The notes under the pieces are model-generated. The model was not told the DNA's origin. It did no database searches and saw only the letters and a program-made list of their open reading frames with translations. The translations under genes and the position numbers were made by a program. Shown in pieces: positions 7,467 to 15,663 of a stretch of 35,262 nucleotides of DNA (the first letter of the stretch is position 1; every line of letters begins with the position of its first letter). The stretch is taken from NCBI GenBank assembly GCA_910588875.1, contig CAJURT010000037.1, positions 1 through 35,262 of the forward strand, written 5' to 3'. This stretch comes from an uncultured Lachnospiraceae bacterium. Lineage in GTDB: Bacteria; Bacillota; Clostridia; Lachnospirales; Lachnospiraceae.

Positions 7467-7886
7467 TTACAATGCCTGCCGGATCTTCTCCGCAATCTCC
7501 TCATATTCTGCGTCCGTCAGCAGCACTTTGCCCGGATTCATCTCAAAAACTCCGCCCCACTCCGGGCCGCCCTCATACTTCGGCACCAAATGCATATGCA
7601 GATGGCATCCCGTATCCCCATAAGCGCCATAATTCACTTTATTGGGTTGGTATACCTTATGGATCGCCCTCGACGCCTTCGCCACATCCGCAAAAAATGC
7701 ATCCCGCTCCTCATCCGTCAGTTCAATCATCTCGCTGATATGCTTATCATGGGCCAAAATCAAACGCCCCGGATGGCTCTGCTCCTTAAACACATACAAG
7801 AATCCGCTGTCCATCTTACAAACCGGATAAGCAAACTTGGCCACCAATTCCCCCTGCATACAATATGCACAATTCACATCCTTCAT
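7467..7886 (-). CDS. HIT-family nucleotide hydrolase/transferase
   Basis: Cytoplasmic HIT-domain protein of 139 residues. The histidine triad HLHMHLVP is near residue 95, and an N-terminal CAYC may bind zinc together with downstream residues. HIT proteins hydrolyse nucleoside phosphoramidates or dinucleoside polyphosphates; the substrate cannot be assigned. The start follows AAGGTGAG at ATG 7886. A good promoter lies about 55 bases upstream (7940-7968). It is the first gene of the operon with the LRR membrane protein and the TM1266-family regulator. Confidence 0.88.
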   Translation of the reverse strand: MKDVNCAYCMQGELVAKFAYPVCKMDSGFLYVFKEQSHPGRLILAHDKHISEMIELTDEERDAFFADVAKASRAIHKVYQPNKVNYGAYGDTGCHLHMHLVPKYEGGPEWGGVFEMNPGKVLLTDAEYEEIAEKIRQAL

Positions 7887-7939
7887 CGTCTCTCACCTTC
7901 TCTTTCCTAAATATCCCTCACTACAATTTACATTCTCTT

Positions 7940-7968
7940 ATTTTAACCTTTCTTCCACAGTTATGCAA
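7940..7968 (-). promoter_or_regulatory. Promoter of the HIT-LRR-TM1266 operon
   Basis: On the minus strand TTGCAT (7968-7963) and TAAAAT (7945-7940) are separated by exactly 17 bases. The predicted start leaves a leader of about 45 bases before the HIT ATG. Confidence 0.7.
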
Positions 7969-8015
7969 GAATTTCTTTTCTATTATTTGGAAAGCCTTGT
8001 TTGGAAAGTACAGTT

Positions 8016-8093
8016 TTTCGCAATTATACGCGGAAGAGCCGCACACCAGCCCGGGGGATCTGCCCCGCCTTTTTCGGCTTCCCGGGCGTACCC
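8016..8093 (-). terminator. Structured GC-rich element after the nucleoside operon, candidate terminator
   Basis: Downstream of the phosphorylase stop the minus strand can form a long hairpin: GCCCGGG pairs with CCCGGGC, enclosing a small GCC-GAAAAA-GGC stem. A second hairpin, GCGG-CTCTT-CCGC, follows. There is no U-tract, so intrinsic termination is uncertain. Alternatives are a 3' stabilising structure or an uncharacterised RNA. It separates this operon from the HIT promoter. Confidence 0.4.
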
Positions 8094-8101
8094 CTCCACC
8101 T

Positions 8102-8875
8102 CTACTTATCCCTGCCAATCAACTCCCTGATCCCTTCCACCGCAATCCGGATAGGAAGTTCCGTATCATAGACCTGCCGGTCTTCAAACCCCTGCTCCCT
8201 CCGGGTCTGGTTGGCTATCACCAGAAACACTGCCCCTGCCCGCACCCGCCTGGCAGCCGCCACAATGAAAAGGGATGCAGATTCCATCTCAGAGCATTTT
8301 GCCCCGAGCCTGCACCAGGCCTCCCACTCCTCCTTAAGCATCCCCCCCACCGGCATGCTGGCCGGGTCATGCTGGCCGTAAAAATTATCTTTGCTGTGCA
8401 CAACCCCCAGATGGTGGGGGATCCGCAGGCGTTCTGCCCCTTTGCGCAGCGCATCCGTCACATAGAAATCCGCCACTGCCGGAAACGCATACGGAGCGTA
8501 TTCCCTGGTGGTTCCTTCTGCACGGATCGCCCCTGTGGCAATCACGCAGTGCCCCCCTTCCACCTCTGTCTGCATCCCCCCGGAAGTTCCCACCCGGATA
8601 AATGTATCTGCCCCGCAGTGAATCAGTTCTTCCACGGCAATCGCCGTGGAGGGGCCGCCGATCCCTGTGGAGGTGACGCTGACTGCCACTCCGCCCAATT
8701 CCCCTGTGTAGGTAACATACTCTCTGTTTTCCGCCACCTTCCTGGCATTTCCCAGATGTGCAGCGATCTTTTCGCAGCGCCCCGGATCCCCCGGCAATAT
8801 CACATAGCGGCCAACTTCTCCCTTTTTCGTCCCTATATGGAACTCCCGCTCCCCTGCATATACAAGCTTCATCAT
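8102..8875 (-). CDS. Nucleoside phosphorylase, uridine phosphorylase family
   Basis: NP-I family enzyme of about 257 residues that cleaves a nucleoside with phosphate to the free base and (deoxy)ribose-1-phosphate in the cytoplasm. It shows the phosphate-binding GDPGR segment near the N-terminus, RVGTSGGMQ near residue 90, and the ribose-binding EMESASLF motif near residue 190. This matches the uridine-phosphorylase branch; the base specificity is not certain. The start is the ATG at 8875 or the adjacent one at 8872, behind GGGAAGGA. It is the last gene of the Crp-BMP-ABC operon. Its presence there argues that the transporter imports nucleosides. Confidence 0.85.
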   Translation of the reverse strand: MMKLVYAGEREFHIGTKKGEVGRYVILPGDPGRCEKIAAHLGNARKVAENREYVTYTGELGGVAVSVTSTGIGGPSTAIAVEELIHCGADTFIRVGTSGGMQTEVEGGHCVIATGAIRAEGTTREYAPYAFPAVADFYVTDALRKGAERLRIPHHLGVVHSKDNFYGQHDPASMPVGGMLKEEWEAWCRLGAKCSEMESASLFIVAAARRVRAGAVFLVIANQTRREQGFEDRQVYDTELPIRIAVEGIRELIGRDK

Positions 8876-8892
8876 GTTTTTCCTTCCCAACG

Positions 8893-9783
8893 TCAGTTTA
8901 AGGCCTCATCCAGCCCCAACAGCCTCTTTGCATTATTGCACATCAGGTTTTCCATAATTTCCGGGCGGAAAGGCTGGGAACAAAACTGCCGGACAGCCTG
9001 TATCATAGAACGGATCGGGTAGCCGCTGCCGAACAGGAAACGGTATTCCAGATAGCTGTTGGCCGCCTTCACAAACTCTCCCCCAAAAGGCATATCCGGC
9101 ATATAACCATAGAAATCCGGATACAAATACAGGTTTGGGCATACCATTGCCGCCCCTAAGATCCCTGCCACATACGGCCAGCAGCCATGATCTACCGCTA
9201 TGGTAAGTTCCGGGTAACGGTTTGCCACCCTCTGGATCCTGACCGGATCCGTGTAACTCATATCCGGCCCTACGAAAATGCTGGAGGTTAAGGATACCAG
9301 CATTTTCTCTTCCAGGCAGGTCTCATAAACCACTTCTAAGCGTTCGTCATCAAAATACATGGGATCCAGGCAGTATCCCGGCTCCAGGCTGATTCCTTTA
9401 AATCCCCATGCCTTACACCGGCGGATCTCCTTTTTGATCCTTTCCCGGCGCCCCGGCTCCTGGCAATCCAAATCCAATGCGCCGAAACCAATAAAACGGT
9501 CCGGGTATTTGTCCAGCAGGCTTGCTATGTCCTCATTGGGGACATAGCCTTCGGTTTTTGTCTGCCTCCCGTGGACAACACACAGGTCAATCCCTGCCTC
9601 TGCCATCTCCTCAAAATAAAGCCCCATATCACATTTCCTTGCCGATTCCATTTTCCCGCTGTTCTTGTTTAAGGCAGGCACCAGCATCGGGTTATCAAAA
9701 TCCAGGTCCGTCTTTCTGGGAAAAAGCGCTGTCCCAGACGCAAAAGCCCCGAAAGGCGGCCTGCTCCGAAAATCAATGACCAT
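8893..9783 (-). CDS. Amidohydrolase-2-like TIM-barrel protein lacking canonical metal ligands
   Basis: Protein of 296 residues resembling the Amidohydro_2 (ACMSD-like) family in overall pattern: an N-terminal VIDF strand, PDRFIGFGALD, WGFKGISLEPG, and a C-terminal NLMCNNAKRLLGL. The expected metal motif DxHxH is replaced by IDFRSRPP. The usual catalytic Asp in FGSDYP is Gly (LFGSGYPIRSM). It may therefore be a non-metal or non-catalytic relative. It overlaps the upstream permease gene by 11 bases if ATG 9783 is used, which has a better-spaced GGAG than ATG 9789. It is followed by the phosphorylase 17 bases later, inside the nucleoside-uptake operon. Its role is unknown. Confidence 0.75.
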   Translation of the reverse strand: MVIDFRSRPPFGAFASGTALFPRKTDLDFDNPMLVPALNKNSGKMESARKCDMGLYFEEMAEAGIDLCVVHGRQTKTEGYVPNEDIASLLDKYPDRFIGFGALDLDCQEPGRRERIKKEIRRCKAWGFKGISLEPGYCLDPMYFDDERLEVVYETCLEEKMLVSLTSSIFVGPDMSYTDPVRIQRVANRYPELTIAVDHGCWPYVAGILGAAMVCPNLYLYPDFYGYMPDMPFGGEFVKAANSYLEYRFLFGSGYPIRSMIQAVRQFCSQPFRPEIMENLMCNNAKRLLGLDEALN

Positions 9784-10726
9784 TTTCATTTCTCCTTAAA
9801 TTTTTTTCAATCCGGCGTTTCTCCTCGTTTTGCTTCCTTGCCGAGTAAACCACCAGCCCTACTATCGTTGCCAGATAAGGGATTGCCAGCAAAAGTTCAG
9901 AGGGAACGGAGAAGGACTGCAGGACATTGGCCAGGGAATCCGCCAGGCCGAAAAACAGGGATGCAGCGGCGGCGGCCACCGGACGCCCCCCTCCCATGGA
10001 CTCTGCAGCAATTCCGATAAACCCACGCCCTGCCACCATATCCCTCACAAAACGGGAAGAATAGGACATGGACATGAACATCCCGCCAAAGGATGCACAT
10101 AAGCCGCTTAGGCTAAGGGCTATCAGCTTGATCCGGTGAGGGCTCTCACCCACAGACTCTGCCGCCAAAGAATACTCCCCAACAGCCCGGATCCGAAGGC
10201 CCAGAGGCGTTTTATAAAGCAAAATGTAAATAAAAACAATAAGGATAACCGCCAGGTAGGTAAATAAACTCTGCCCGGAAACCACAGATCCAACCAGGGG
10301 AATGTCCTTAAGCAGGGGAATCTCAATGTTCGGCACAGTCAGGCTCGGCAAAACCGAGGTTGACCCCTTATCCCCCGTAACCAAAAACATCACAAATACC
10401 GTAAACCCATTTGCAAATTGGTTGATTGCAATTCCGGTAAGCCAGATGTCCGTATCCATCAAAATATGGAAATATCCCAAAAACAGGCCGATCCCTACCC
10501 CGGCTATTGTACCGGCTGCCAGGCCCAGCCACACATTCTGTGTAAAAGCGCTGACAATGACCCCTGTCAGTGCAGAGCACAGCATCGTTCCCTCAATTGT
10601 AATGTTCCGCACCCCGGCCTTTTTCGCAATCAGGCAGGACATGGAGGCAAACACAATGGGGGTGGTCAGGCGGAAGACCCCGGCCAAAAACCGGGTTGTA
10701 AATATCACTCTCACAATCTCATACAT
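9773..10726 (-). CDS. BMP-family ABC transporter permease (NupQ/YufQ-like)
   Basis: Inner-membrane permease of 317 residues with about eight to ten hydrophobic segments and the family segment GVRNITIEGTMLCSAL near residue 37. It matches the branched-chain/nucleoside-type permease family used by BMP importers. The second segment PHRIKLIALSLSGLCASFGG is typical of this group. ATG 10726 lies 2 bases after the stop of the partner permease, and its ribosome site is inside that gene's last codons. The C-terminal tail is basic and cytoplasmic. It forms a heterodimeric channel with the next permease and works with the double ATPase. Confidence 0.88.
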   Translation of the reverse strand: MYEIVRVIFTTRFLAGVFRLTTPIVFASMSCLIAKKAGVRNITIEGTMLCSALTGVIVSAFTQNVWLGLAAGTIAGVGIGLFLGYFHILMDTDIWLTGIAINQFANGFTVFVMFLVTGDKGSTSVLPSLTVPNIEIPLLKDIPLVGSVVSGQSLFTYLAVILIVFIYILLYKTPLGLRIRAVGEYSLAAESVGESPHRIKLIALSLSGLCASFGGMFMSMSYSSRFVRDMVAGRGFIGIAAESMGGGRPVAAAAASLFFGLADSLANVLQSFSVPSELLLAIPYLATIVGLVVYSARKQNEEKRRIEKNLRRNENGH

Positions 10727-10728
10727 AC

Positions 10729-11796
10729 CTACACCTCCGATGTGTTGCTTTTTACGTGCCGTACAATCAGTTTCTGATGGATCTTTGACATAAACCCTCT
10801 GGAAGCAATCATTAAAATCAAAAGGGACTGAATAATTATAATCAGTTCGCTGGGCACATCGCTGGTCCGGTTCATAATATCAGCCCCGGTGCGGATATAG
10901 GCAATGAACATGGCGGCAATCAGCACATTCCTTGCTTTGAACCCGGCTATGGTGGCAATCAGGATCCCATCCCAGCCAAACCCCGGGAGGCCAAGCCACT
11001 GGAAACGCTCATATCTGCCCAGCATTTCCGCCGCGCCTCCTATCCCGGAAAGAACACCCCCGATCAGGGCGCTCAGCATACAGACTTTCCCGATGGGGAT
11101 TCCGCAGTATTTTGCAAACTGCCCATTGGAGCCGATCAGGCGCATCTGGTAACCCAGCCTGGTCTTATCCATCAGCAAAACCGTGGCCACAATTGCCAGC
11201 AGCGCCAGGATCAGGGCAAAATTCACCTGGGTCTTGGGAATCAGTACAGGAAGTCCTGCCCCTTCCGGGATCGAGTAAGATGCCGTCATCCCGATCTCCG
11301 GGTCACGGATCGAATAATTCAGGATAAAGATTCCCACATACAATAAAACATAATTCATCATCAGGGAATCTACAAACAGATCCGCCCCAAACCGGAGTTT
11401 CAGATACATGGGGATCATGGCAATCGCGCCACAGATAAGGGCTGCCGCCAGAAAAGCCAGTATCTGGGTGCCAATACCGCCCCTGCCTGCCTGGATGGCT
11501 ACCCAGGCTGCCACCAGGCCGCCGAAAAATGCCGTTCCTTCCCCGATTACGCTGCACTGGCCAATGGAAAATATCACACAAGCCCCCAGGGCAGTAAAGC
11601 AAACCGGGATAAAGAATTCAATCATATTTCCAAAACGCCGGATGGAACTAAATGGCCCCCACAGAAACGCCCGGATGGCGGTCAGCGGCTCATCGCTGAT
11701 CAGAAAAATAAACACAAATGCGCAAACCATGGCGACCAGGATCGCAAGACTGGTCTTGATTACCTGGAACACCTCATTTACCTGCCTGCTATTCAT
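10729..11796 (-). CDS. BMP-family ABC transporter permease (NupP/YufP-like)
   Basis: Integral membrane permease of about 355 residues with roughly ten hydrophobic segments. It includes IGQCSVIGEGTAFFGGLVA near residue 75 and the conserved GLPGFGWDGILIATIAG segment near residue 265. ATG 11796 is selected because AAGGAGG lies just before it and it overlaps the ATPase stop by 8 bases (ATGAATAG); an upstream in-frame start at 11820 lacks support. It pairs with the 317-residue permease to form the channel of the nucleoside-type importer. Confidence 0.88.
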   Translation of the reverse strand: MNSRQVNEVFQVIKTSLAILVAMVCAFVFIFLISDEPLTAIRAFLWGPFSSIRRFGNMIEFFIPVCFTALGACVIFSIGQCSVIGEGTAFFGGLVAAWVAIQAGRGGIGTQILAFLAAALICGAIAMIPMYLKLRFGADLFVDSLMMNYVLLYVGIFILNYSIRDPEIGMTASYSIPEGAGLPVLIPKTQVNFALILALLAIVATVLLMDKTRLGYQMRLIGSNGQFAKYCGIPIGKVCMLSALIGGVLSGIGGAAEMLGRYERFQWLGLPGFGWDGILIATIAGFKARNVLIAAMFIAYIRTGADIMNRTSDVPSELIIIIQSLLILMIASRGFMSKIHQKLIVRHVKSNTSEV

Positions 11797-13345
11797 AGAA
11801 CGCCTCCTTAATCTGCTCATCCTTCTGCCTGCTGACTCCCAGCATATATTGCCCTAATTCCACCTCTGTCACCTGGGAGGCATCCGGGAAATAAGCACAG
11901 ATCTGCCCTTCATGCATCACCATCAGTGCATCGGAAAGTTCCAGGATTTCATTTAAATCTGCTGACACCAGCAGCACTGCTTTCCCCTCGTCCCGCAAGG
12001 AAACAAGCTTTTGGTGAATAAAGGATGCCGTCTTCACATCAATTCCGCGTGTGGGCTGGTCGGCTATAATCAGGTTCCGTTCCCCTGTCAGTTCCCTTGC
12101 CACAACCACTTTTTGCATATTCCCCCCGGAAAGCATCCCGATTGTCGTCCTTGCAGAATCACATTTAATCTGGAATTCCCGGATCAGTTTTTCCGAGTAA
12201 GCCCGAATTCTCTTGGAGGAAAGGAGACATCCTTTCCGGAGTTCCTTCTTTTCGGTGGACAGGGCTATCAGATTTTCCTCTATTGTGGAGTTTGCCGCTG
12301 CCCCGAAACTCAGCCGGTCCTGGGGGATATATCCGCTCCCAAGCTCCCTGAATTTCTTTACTTCTGCCCTGCTGATATCCTCTCCCAAGAGGGTAACCTC
12401 TCCCTGTTCGTTGGGTCTGAGACGGGTGATAATTTCTATCAGTTCCCTCTGCCCATTGCCTTCCACCCCCGCGATCCCTAAGATCTCCCCCCTGCGCACA
12501 TCAAAGGAGACACCCTTTAAGGCCAGCTGTTCCTGCCCAAAGCCATATTTCAGGTTCCGCACCTTCAGCACAGCCTCCCCGGGTCTGGCTTTTTTCTTGT
12601 CGATCTTTATGACATTGTCCCGCCCAACCATCAGGGCAGATATCTCTTCAATGCTTGTGTTTTCCACCTCGTATACGCCCATACTGCGGCCGCTGCGCAT
12701 AATGGTGATCCTGTCGCAAAGTTCCTTGATTTCCCGGATTTTATGGGAAATAAAAATAATCGTGTGGCCATGGTTGCGCAGTTCCTTCAGCTGCCGGAAC
12801 AATTCCATAGTCTCCTGCGGCGTAAGAACTGCTGTGGGCTCGTCCAGGATCAAAATCTCCGCCCCCCGGTATAAGGCCTTCAAAATCTCCACCCGCTGCT
12901 TCATCCCCACTGGCAGCGTGCCCGTCACCGCCCTGGCGTCCAGCTGCAGATTATACTGCTCTGCTATCTTTTCCACCTCATTGCATGCCGTATCCATGTC
13001 CAAAAACATCCTGTTTTTGACTGGCTCCCGGCGTAAAACCATGTTCTCTGCCACGGTCAGGGAATCCACCAGCATAAAGTGCTGGTGGACCATGCCGATC
13101 CCAAGCCGTAAAGCGTCAATGGGAGACTTAATCTGTACCTGTTTTCCGTGAATATAGATCTCTCCTTCTTCCGGACGCTCTATTCCGAACAGCAGTTTCA
13201 TCAGTGTGGATTTCCCGGCCCCATTCTCCCCCATCAGGGCATGGATTTCCCCCTTCCTGACAGAGAAATCCACCTTGTCATTGGCCAGGACGCCATTGCC
13301 GTATATCTTTGTTATCTGTTTCATTTCCAGAATAGTCTCATTCAT
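11789..13345 (-). CDS. BMP-family ABC transporter ATP-binding protein, double nucleotide-binding domain
   Basis: Fused ATPase of 518 residues with two ABC domains. Domain 1 has Walker A GENGAGKST (residues 39-47), an atypical signature loop (LPVGMKQR) and Walker B ILILDEPTA. Domain 2 has a degenerate Walker A (AGVEGNGQRE), a good LSGGNMQK signature, and ADQPTRGID in place of the usual DEPT. This asymmetric pattern is normal for sugar/nucleoside (RbsA/NupO-type) ATPases. It energises the two downstream permeases and takes substrate from the upstream lipoprotein. ATG 13345 begins 23 bases after the lipoprotein stop. Confidence 0.9.
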   Translation of the reverse strand: MNETILEMKQITKIYGNGVLANDKVDFSVRKGEIHALMGENGAGKSTLMKLLFGIERPEEGEIYIHGKQVQIKSPIDALRLGIGMVHQHFMLVDSLTVAENMVLRREPVKNRMFLDMDTACNEVEKIAEQYNLQLDARAVTGTLPVGMKQRVEILKALYRGAEILILDEPTAVLTPQETMELFRQLKELRNHGHTIIFISHKIREIKELCDRITIMRSGRSMGVYEVENTSIEEISALMVGRDNVIKIDKKKARPGEAVLKVRNLKYGFGQEQLALKGVSFDVRRGEILGIAGVEGNGQRELIEIITRLRPNEQGEVTLLGEDISRAEVKKFRELGSGYIPQDRLSFGAAANSTIEENLIALSTEKKELRKGCLLSSKRIRAYSEKLIREFQIKCDSARTTIGMLSGGNMQKVVVARELTGERNLIIADQPTRGIDVKTASFIHQKLVSLRDEGKAVLLVSADLNEILELSDALMVMHEGQICAYFPDASQVTEVELGQYMLGVSRQKDEQIKEAFYE

Positions 13346-13368
13346 AGATCGCTTTCATCCCTTTTTGT

Positions 13369-14577
13369 TCAGTGATTATCGCCAATAAACTCGTTCAGCT
13401 GGTTTTGGTCCATACCAAAGGCAGAAGGCACCTGGATTGTCCCGTCCACAATCTGGCTGCGGGCCTCTTCCACCTGCTTCTTCACATCCTCCGGCACCAG
13501 CTTTTCATAATAGCCATTCTCCACAAGGCCTACGCAGTCTTCCTTTAAGCCAACCGCTTCGTGGATCCCGAAAATATTCTCACCTGCCATGATCCTCTGG
13601 AAGGAATTTTCCACAAAAGTATCCACCCGTTTAATTACGGAAGTCGGCATATAATTGTTCATTTCCGGATTGTTGCTTTCATACTGGAGGGTTCTGTCTA
13701 CATCACATCCCAAATACATTTTCTGCAGTTCAAAGCCAGCCTCATAAATTCCTGCATATGCCTGCCCGGCAGCCGGAAAAATCAGGGAAGCGCCCTGCTG
13801 ATACTGGATATCCGCCAACTCCTTCGCCTTTGCCAGGTCATTCCAGGAACCAATGAAAGAATTATACACCACCGCGTCTTCCTTCACGCTTCTGGCACCG
13901 GCAATATATCCCACCAGAAAATCATTGATCGTCGGGATTTCCTGGCCTCCGATAAAGCCAACCTTGCCCGTGTCACTCATCCCCATGGCAAGGATGCCTG
14001 CCAGGTAAGAGGACTCGTTTTGCTTGAACAAAGCAGAATATACATTGGCCAGTTCCCCCTCCTGGCTGCGCGTTATCTCCGCATCATACACAATAAATTT
14101 CACTTCCGGGTATTCCTTTGCTGCCTCCTGTACCGGCTCCACCATCTGCGCGGATCCGCAGACCACATATTTCCATCCGTCCTCACAGGCATCCAGGGTC
14201 GTGGGCAGATATTTTGCCACGTCTGCAGAAGAATTCCCCATCTCCACAATTTTGATTTCCGCCCCGTACTCGTCACGCATTTTTTCCACTGCCTTGGCTG
14301 CCATATCATGGTTTCCGCCGTCTCCCCTGGTATTGCTGATCAGATGGATAATCCTGACCCCTTCCAGGGATACACTGCTGGATCCCTCCTGTTCCTGGGC
14401 TGCCGGATCCTCCTTCTCTGTACCGCTGTCTTCCGCCTTGGCCGCTTCCTCCTGCTTCTCCTCCTGTTTTGTTTCCTGCTTCCCCTCCTGTTTTGGCGCC
14501 CCTGAACACCCGCCCAGAAGGGCTCCTGCCATTGCCATTCCCATAACCAGTGCTGCAAATCTTCTGAATTTTCTCAT
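13369..14577 (-). CDS. BMP-family substrate-binding lipoprotein
   Basis: Lipid-anchored extracellular binding protein of 402 residues. ATG 14577 is chosen because GGAGGAAGAAC precedes it directly; in-frame starts farther upstream lie inside the regulator gene. A signal peptide ends at the lipobox LLGGC (about residue 25). A Lys/Glu/Gln-rich linker of about 50 residues follows, then the BMP (PnrA-like) fold, with GNSSADVAKYLPT and the hinge segment GKVGFIGGQEIPTINDFLVG. Known BMP proteins bind nucleosides, which fits the phosphorylase at the operon's end. It starts 10 bases after the Crp-family stop codon. Confidence 0.9.
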   Translation of the reverse strand: MRKFRRFAALVMGMAMAGALLGGCSGAPKQEGKQETKQEEKQEEAAKAEDSGTEKEDPAAQEQEGSSSVSLEGVRIIHLISNTRGDGGNHDMAAKAVEKMRDEYGAEIKIVEMGNSSADVAKYLPTTLDACEDGWKYVVCGSAQMVEPVQEAAKEYPEVKFIVYDAEITRSQEGELANVYSALFKQNESSYLAGILAMGMSDTGKVGFIGGQEIPTINDFLVGYIAGARSVKEDAVVYNSFIGSWNDLAKAKELADIQYQQGASLIFPAAGQAYAGIYEAGFELQKMYLGCDVDRTLQYESNNPEMNNYMPTSVIKRVDTFVENSFQRIMAGENIFGIHEAVGLKEDCVGLVENGYYEKLVPEDVKKQVEEARSQIVDGTIQVPSAFGMDQNQLNEFIGDNH

Positions 14578-14587
14578 GTTCTTCCTC

Positions 14588-15406
14588 CTACAATAGCCGG
14601 TTCCATGTTCCAGACCCCTGCCAATAAGCATTCGTCTCACATTCCAGCCGTGTCCTCTGTTCCCGATTTACAAAAATACGCATTCCCTGGCAGCGCAGAT
14701 ATCCCTCTGCCGTCAGTTCTTTCATTACCCGGTTCACCGTCCGTGTGGATAGCCCGGTATTATCTGCTATGCTTTGCCTGCTCAGGCGAAGCATCCCCGG
14801 CTTGCCATTCAATTCCAGCGTCATGGAGAGAAATACCATCACTCTTTGCCTGCCCTCCAGAAACAAAAACGCCCGTGCCAGCTTCGCCTGTGTAAGCAGG
14901 TAGGTTCCCATGGTTTTTGCCTCCAGCCTCAGCGCCTTTTCATCATGGCTCATCCATCCCTCAAAGCTGTCCCTGGAAATCACCAAAAAGCAGCTGTCCG
15001 CCACTGTTGTCAACGTGGTTTTAAATTGATCCATCCCCAGCAAAACTTCCATTGCGCCAAATGTCTTTACCGGCTTGAACCACATATACTCAAAGCTAAC
15101 CCCGTCCAGATACTGATCAGTAGCCTTCACCCTCCCTTTTACCAGGATAAATATCTTTTGTATCACCTCCTCCTCATAGATAAAGGTCGTCTGGCTTTCC
15201 ATCCTGACGATCTCAAACTTCTCCAAAATGCTTATGGGAGCGTTTGCCAGGTATTCATTCAGATAATCCTGTGCCCCCTGATCCAACGATGCGATCAGGC
15301 TAAGTACCTCGTCTGTCCGTTTATTCATCCTCTTGCCATCCCTTTCGCAGCTGTCCCCATGTCTGTTACCATCATACCGGATATCCGATTCCTCCTTCAA
15401 TGACAC
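14588..15406 (-). CDS. Crp/Fnr-family transcriptional regulator
   Basis: DNA-binding regulator of up to 272 residues. An N-terminal cyclic-nucleotide-binding-like beta-barrel spans roughly residues 50-150 (IFILVKGRVKATDQY, KTFGAMEVLLGM). A C-terminal winged helix-turn-helix includes LSRQSIADNTGLSTRTVNRVMKEL, near residue 220. The GTG at 15406 has AAGAGG upstream; ATG 15328 is an alternative start that keeps both domains. It is the first gene of the nucleoside-type transporter operon and probably controls it. Its effector is unknown; there are no iron-sulfur cysteine clusters of the Fnr kind. Confidence 0.85.
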   Translation of the reverse strand: MSLKEESDIRYDGNRHGDSCERDGKRMNKRTDEVLSLIASLDQGAQDYLNEYLANAPISILEKFEIVRMESQTTFIYEEEVIQKIFILVKGRVKATDQYLDGVSFEYMWFKPVKTFGAMEVLLGMDQFKTTLTTVADSCFLVISRDSFEGWMSHDEKALRLEAKTMGTYLLTQAKLARAFLFLEGRQRVMVFLSMTLELNGKPGMLRLSRQSIADNTGLSTRTVNRVMKELTAEGYLRCQGMRIFVNREQRTRLECETNAYWQGSGTWNRLL

Positions 15407-15537
15407 ATGTCCTCTTTTTTGTGAATTTATATAATTATTCTCTGATTTTTTTTGCTTTTTTATGTCATTTATCCATTCTCATTTTGATTCTATTATAAAC
15501 ATCCCGGTCTTCCTGCTTTTTCTGCCATAATCCACAG

Positions 15538-15605
15538 CAAAAAGCCCCCTCCGGGGCGGCAAGTGGCATCATCCACTTATCCGCCTCAGAGGAGGCCCTG
15601 GCCTA
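15538..15605 (-). terminator. Three-hairpin terminator after the DUF3798 importer operon
   Basis: Reading the minus strand downstream of the last permease there are three successive hairpins: GCCTC-CTCT-GAGGC, AAGTGG-ATGATG-CCACTT, and GCCCC-GGA-GGGGC. The last is followed by a T-run (TTTTT). The last hairpin is a standard intrinsic terminator; the others may protect the 3' end. Confidence 0.8.
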
Positions 15606-15663
15606 TTATCTTTTTATCCGTAAATCCTCAAATCTTTTCGTTTCTTGCTTCCTGCACTTTTCC

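Noticed and set aside
7865..9022. 385-codon plus-strand open frame
   Set aside because: It covers the promoter region and the antisense of the phosphorylase; His/Pro/Cys-rich composition is typical of a shadow frame.
12213..13151. 312-codon plus-strand open frame
   Set aside because: It is fully antisense to the ABC ATPase gene with its Walker motifs; Ser/Ile/Arg-rich shadow composition.
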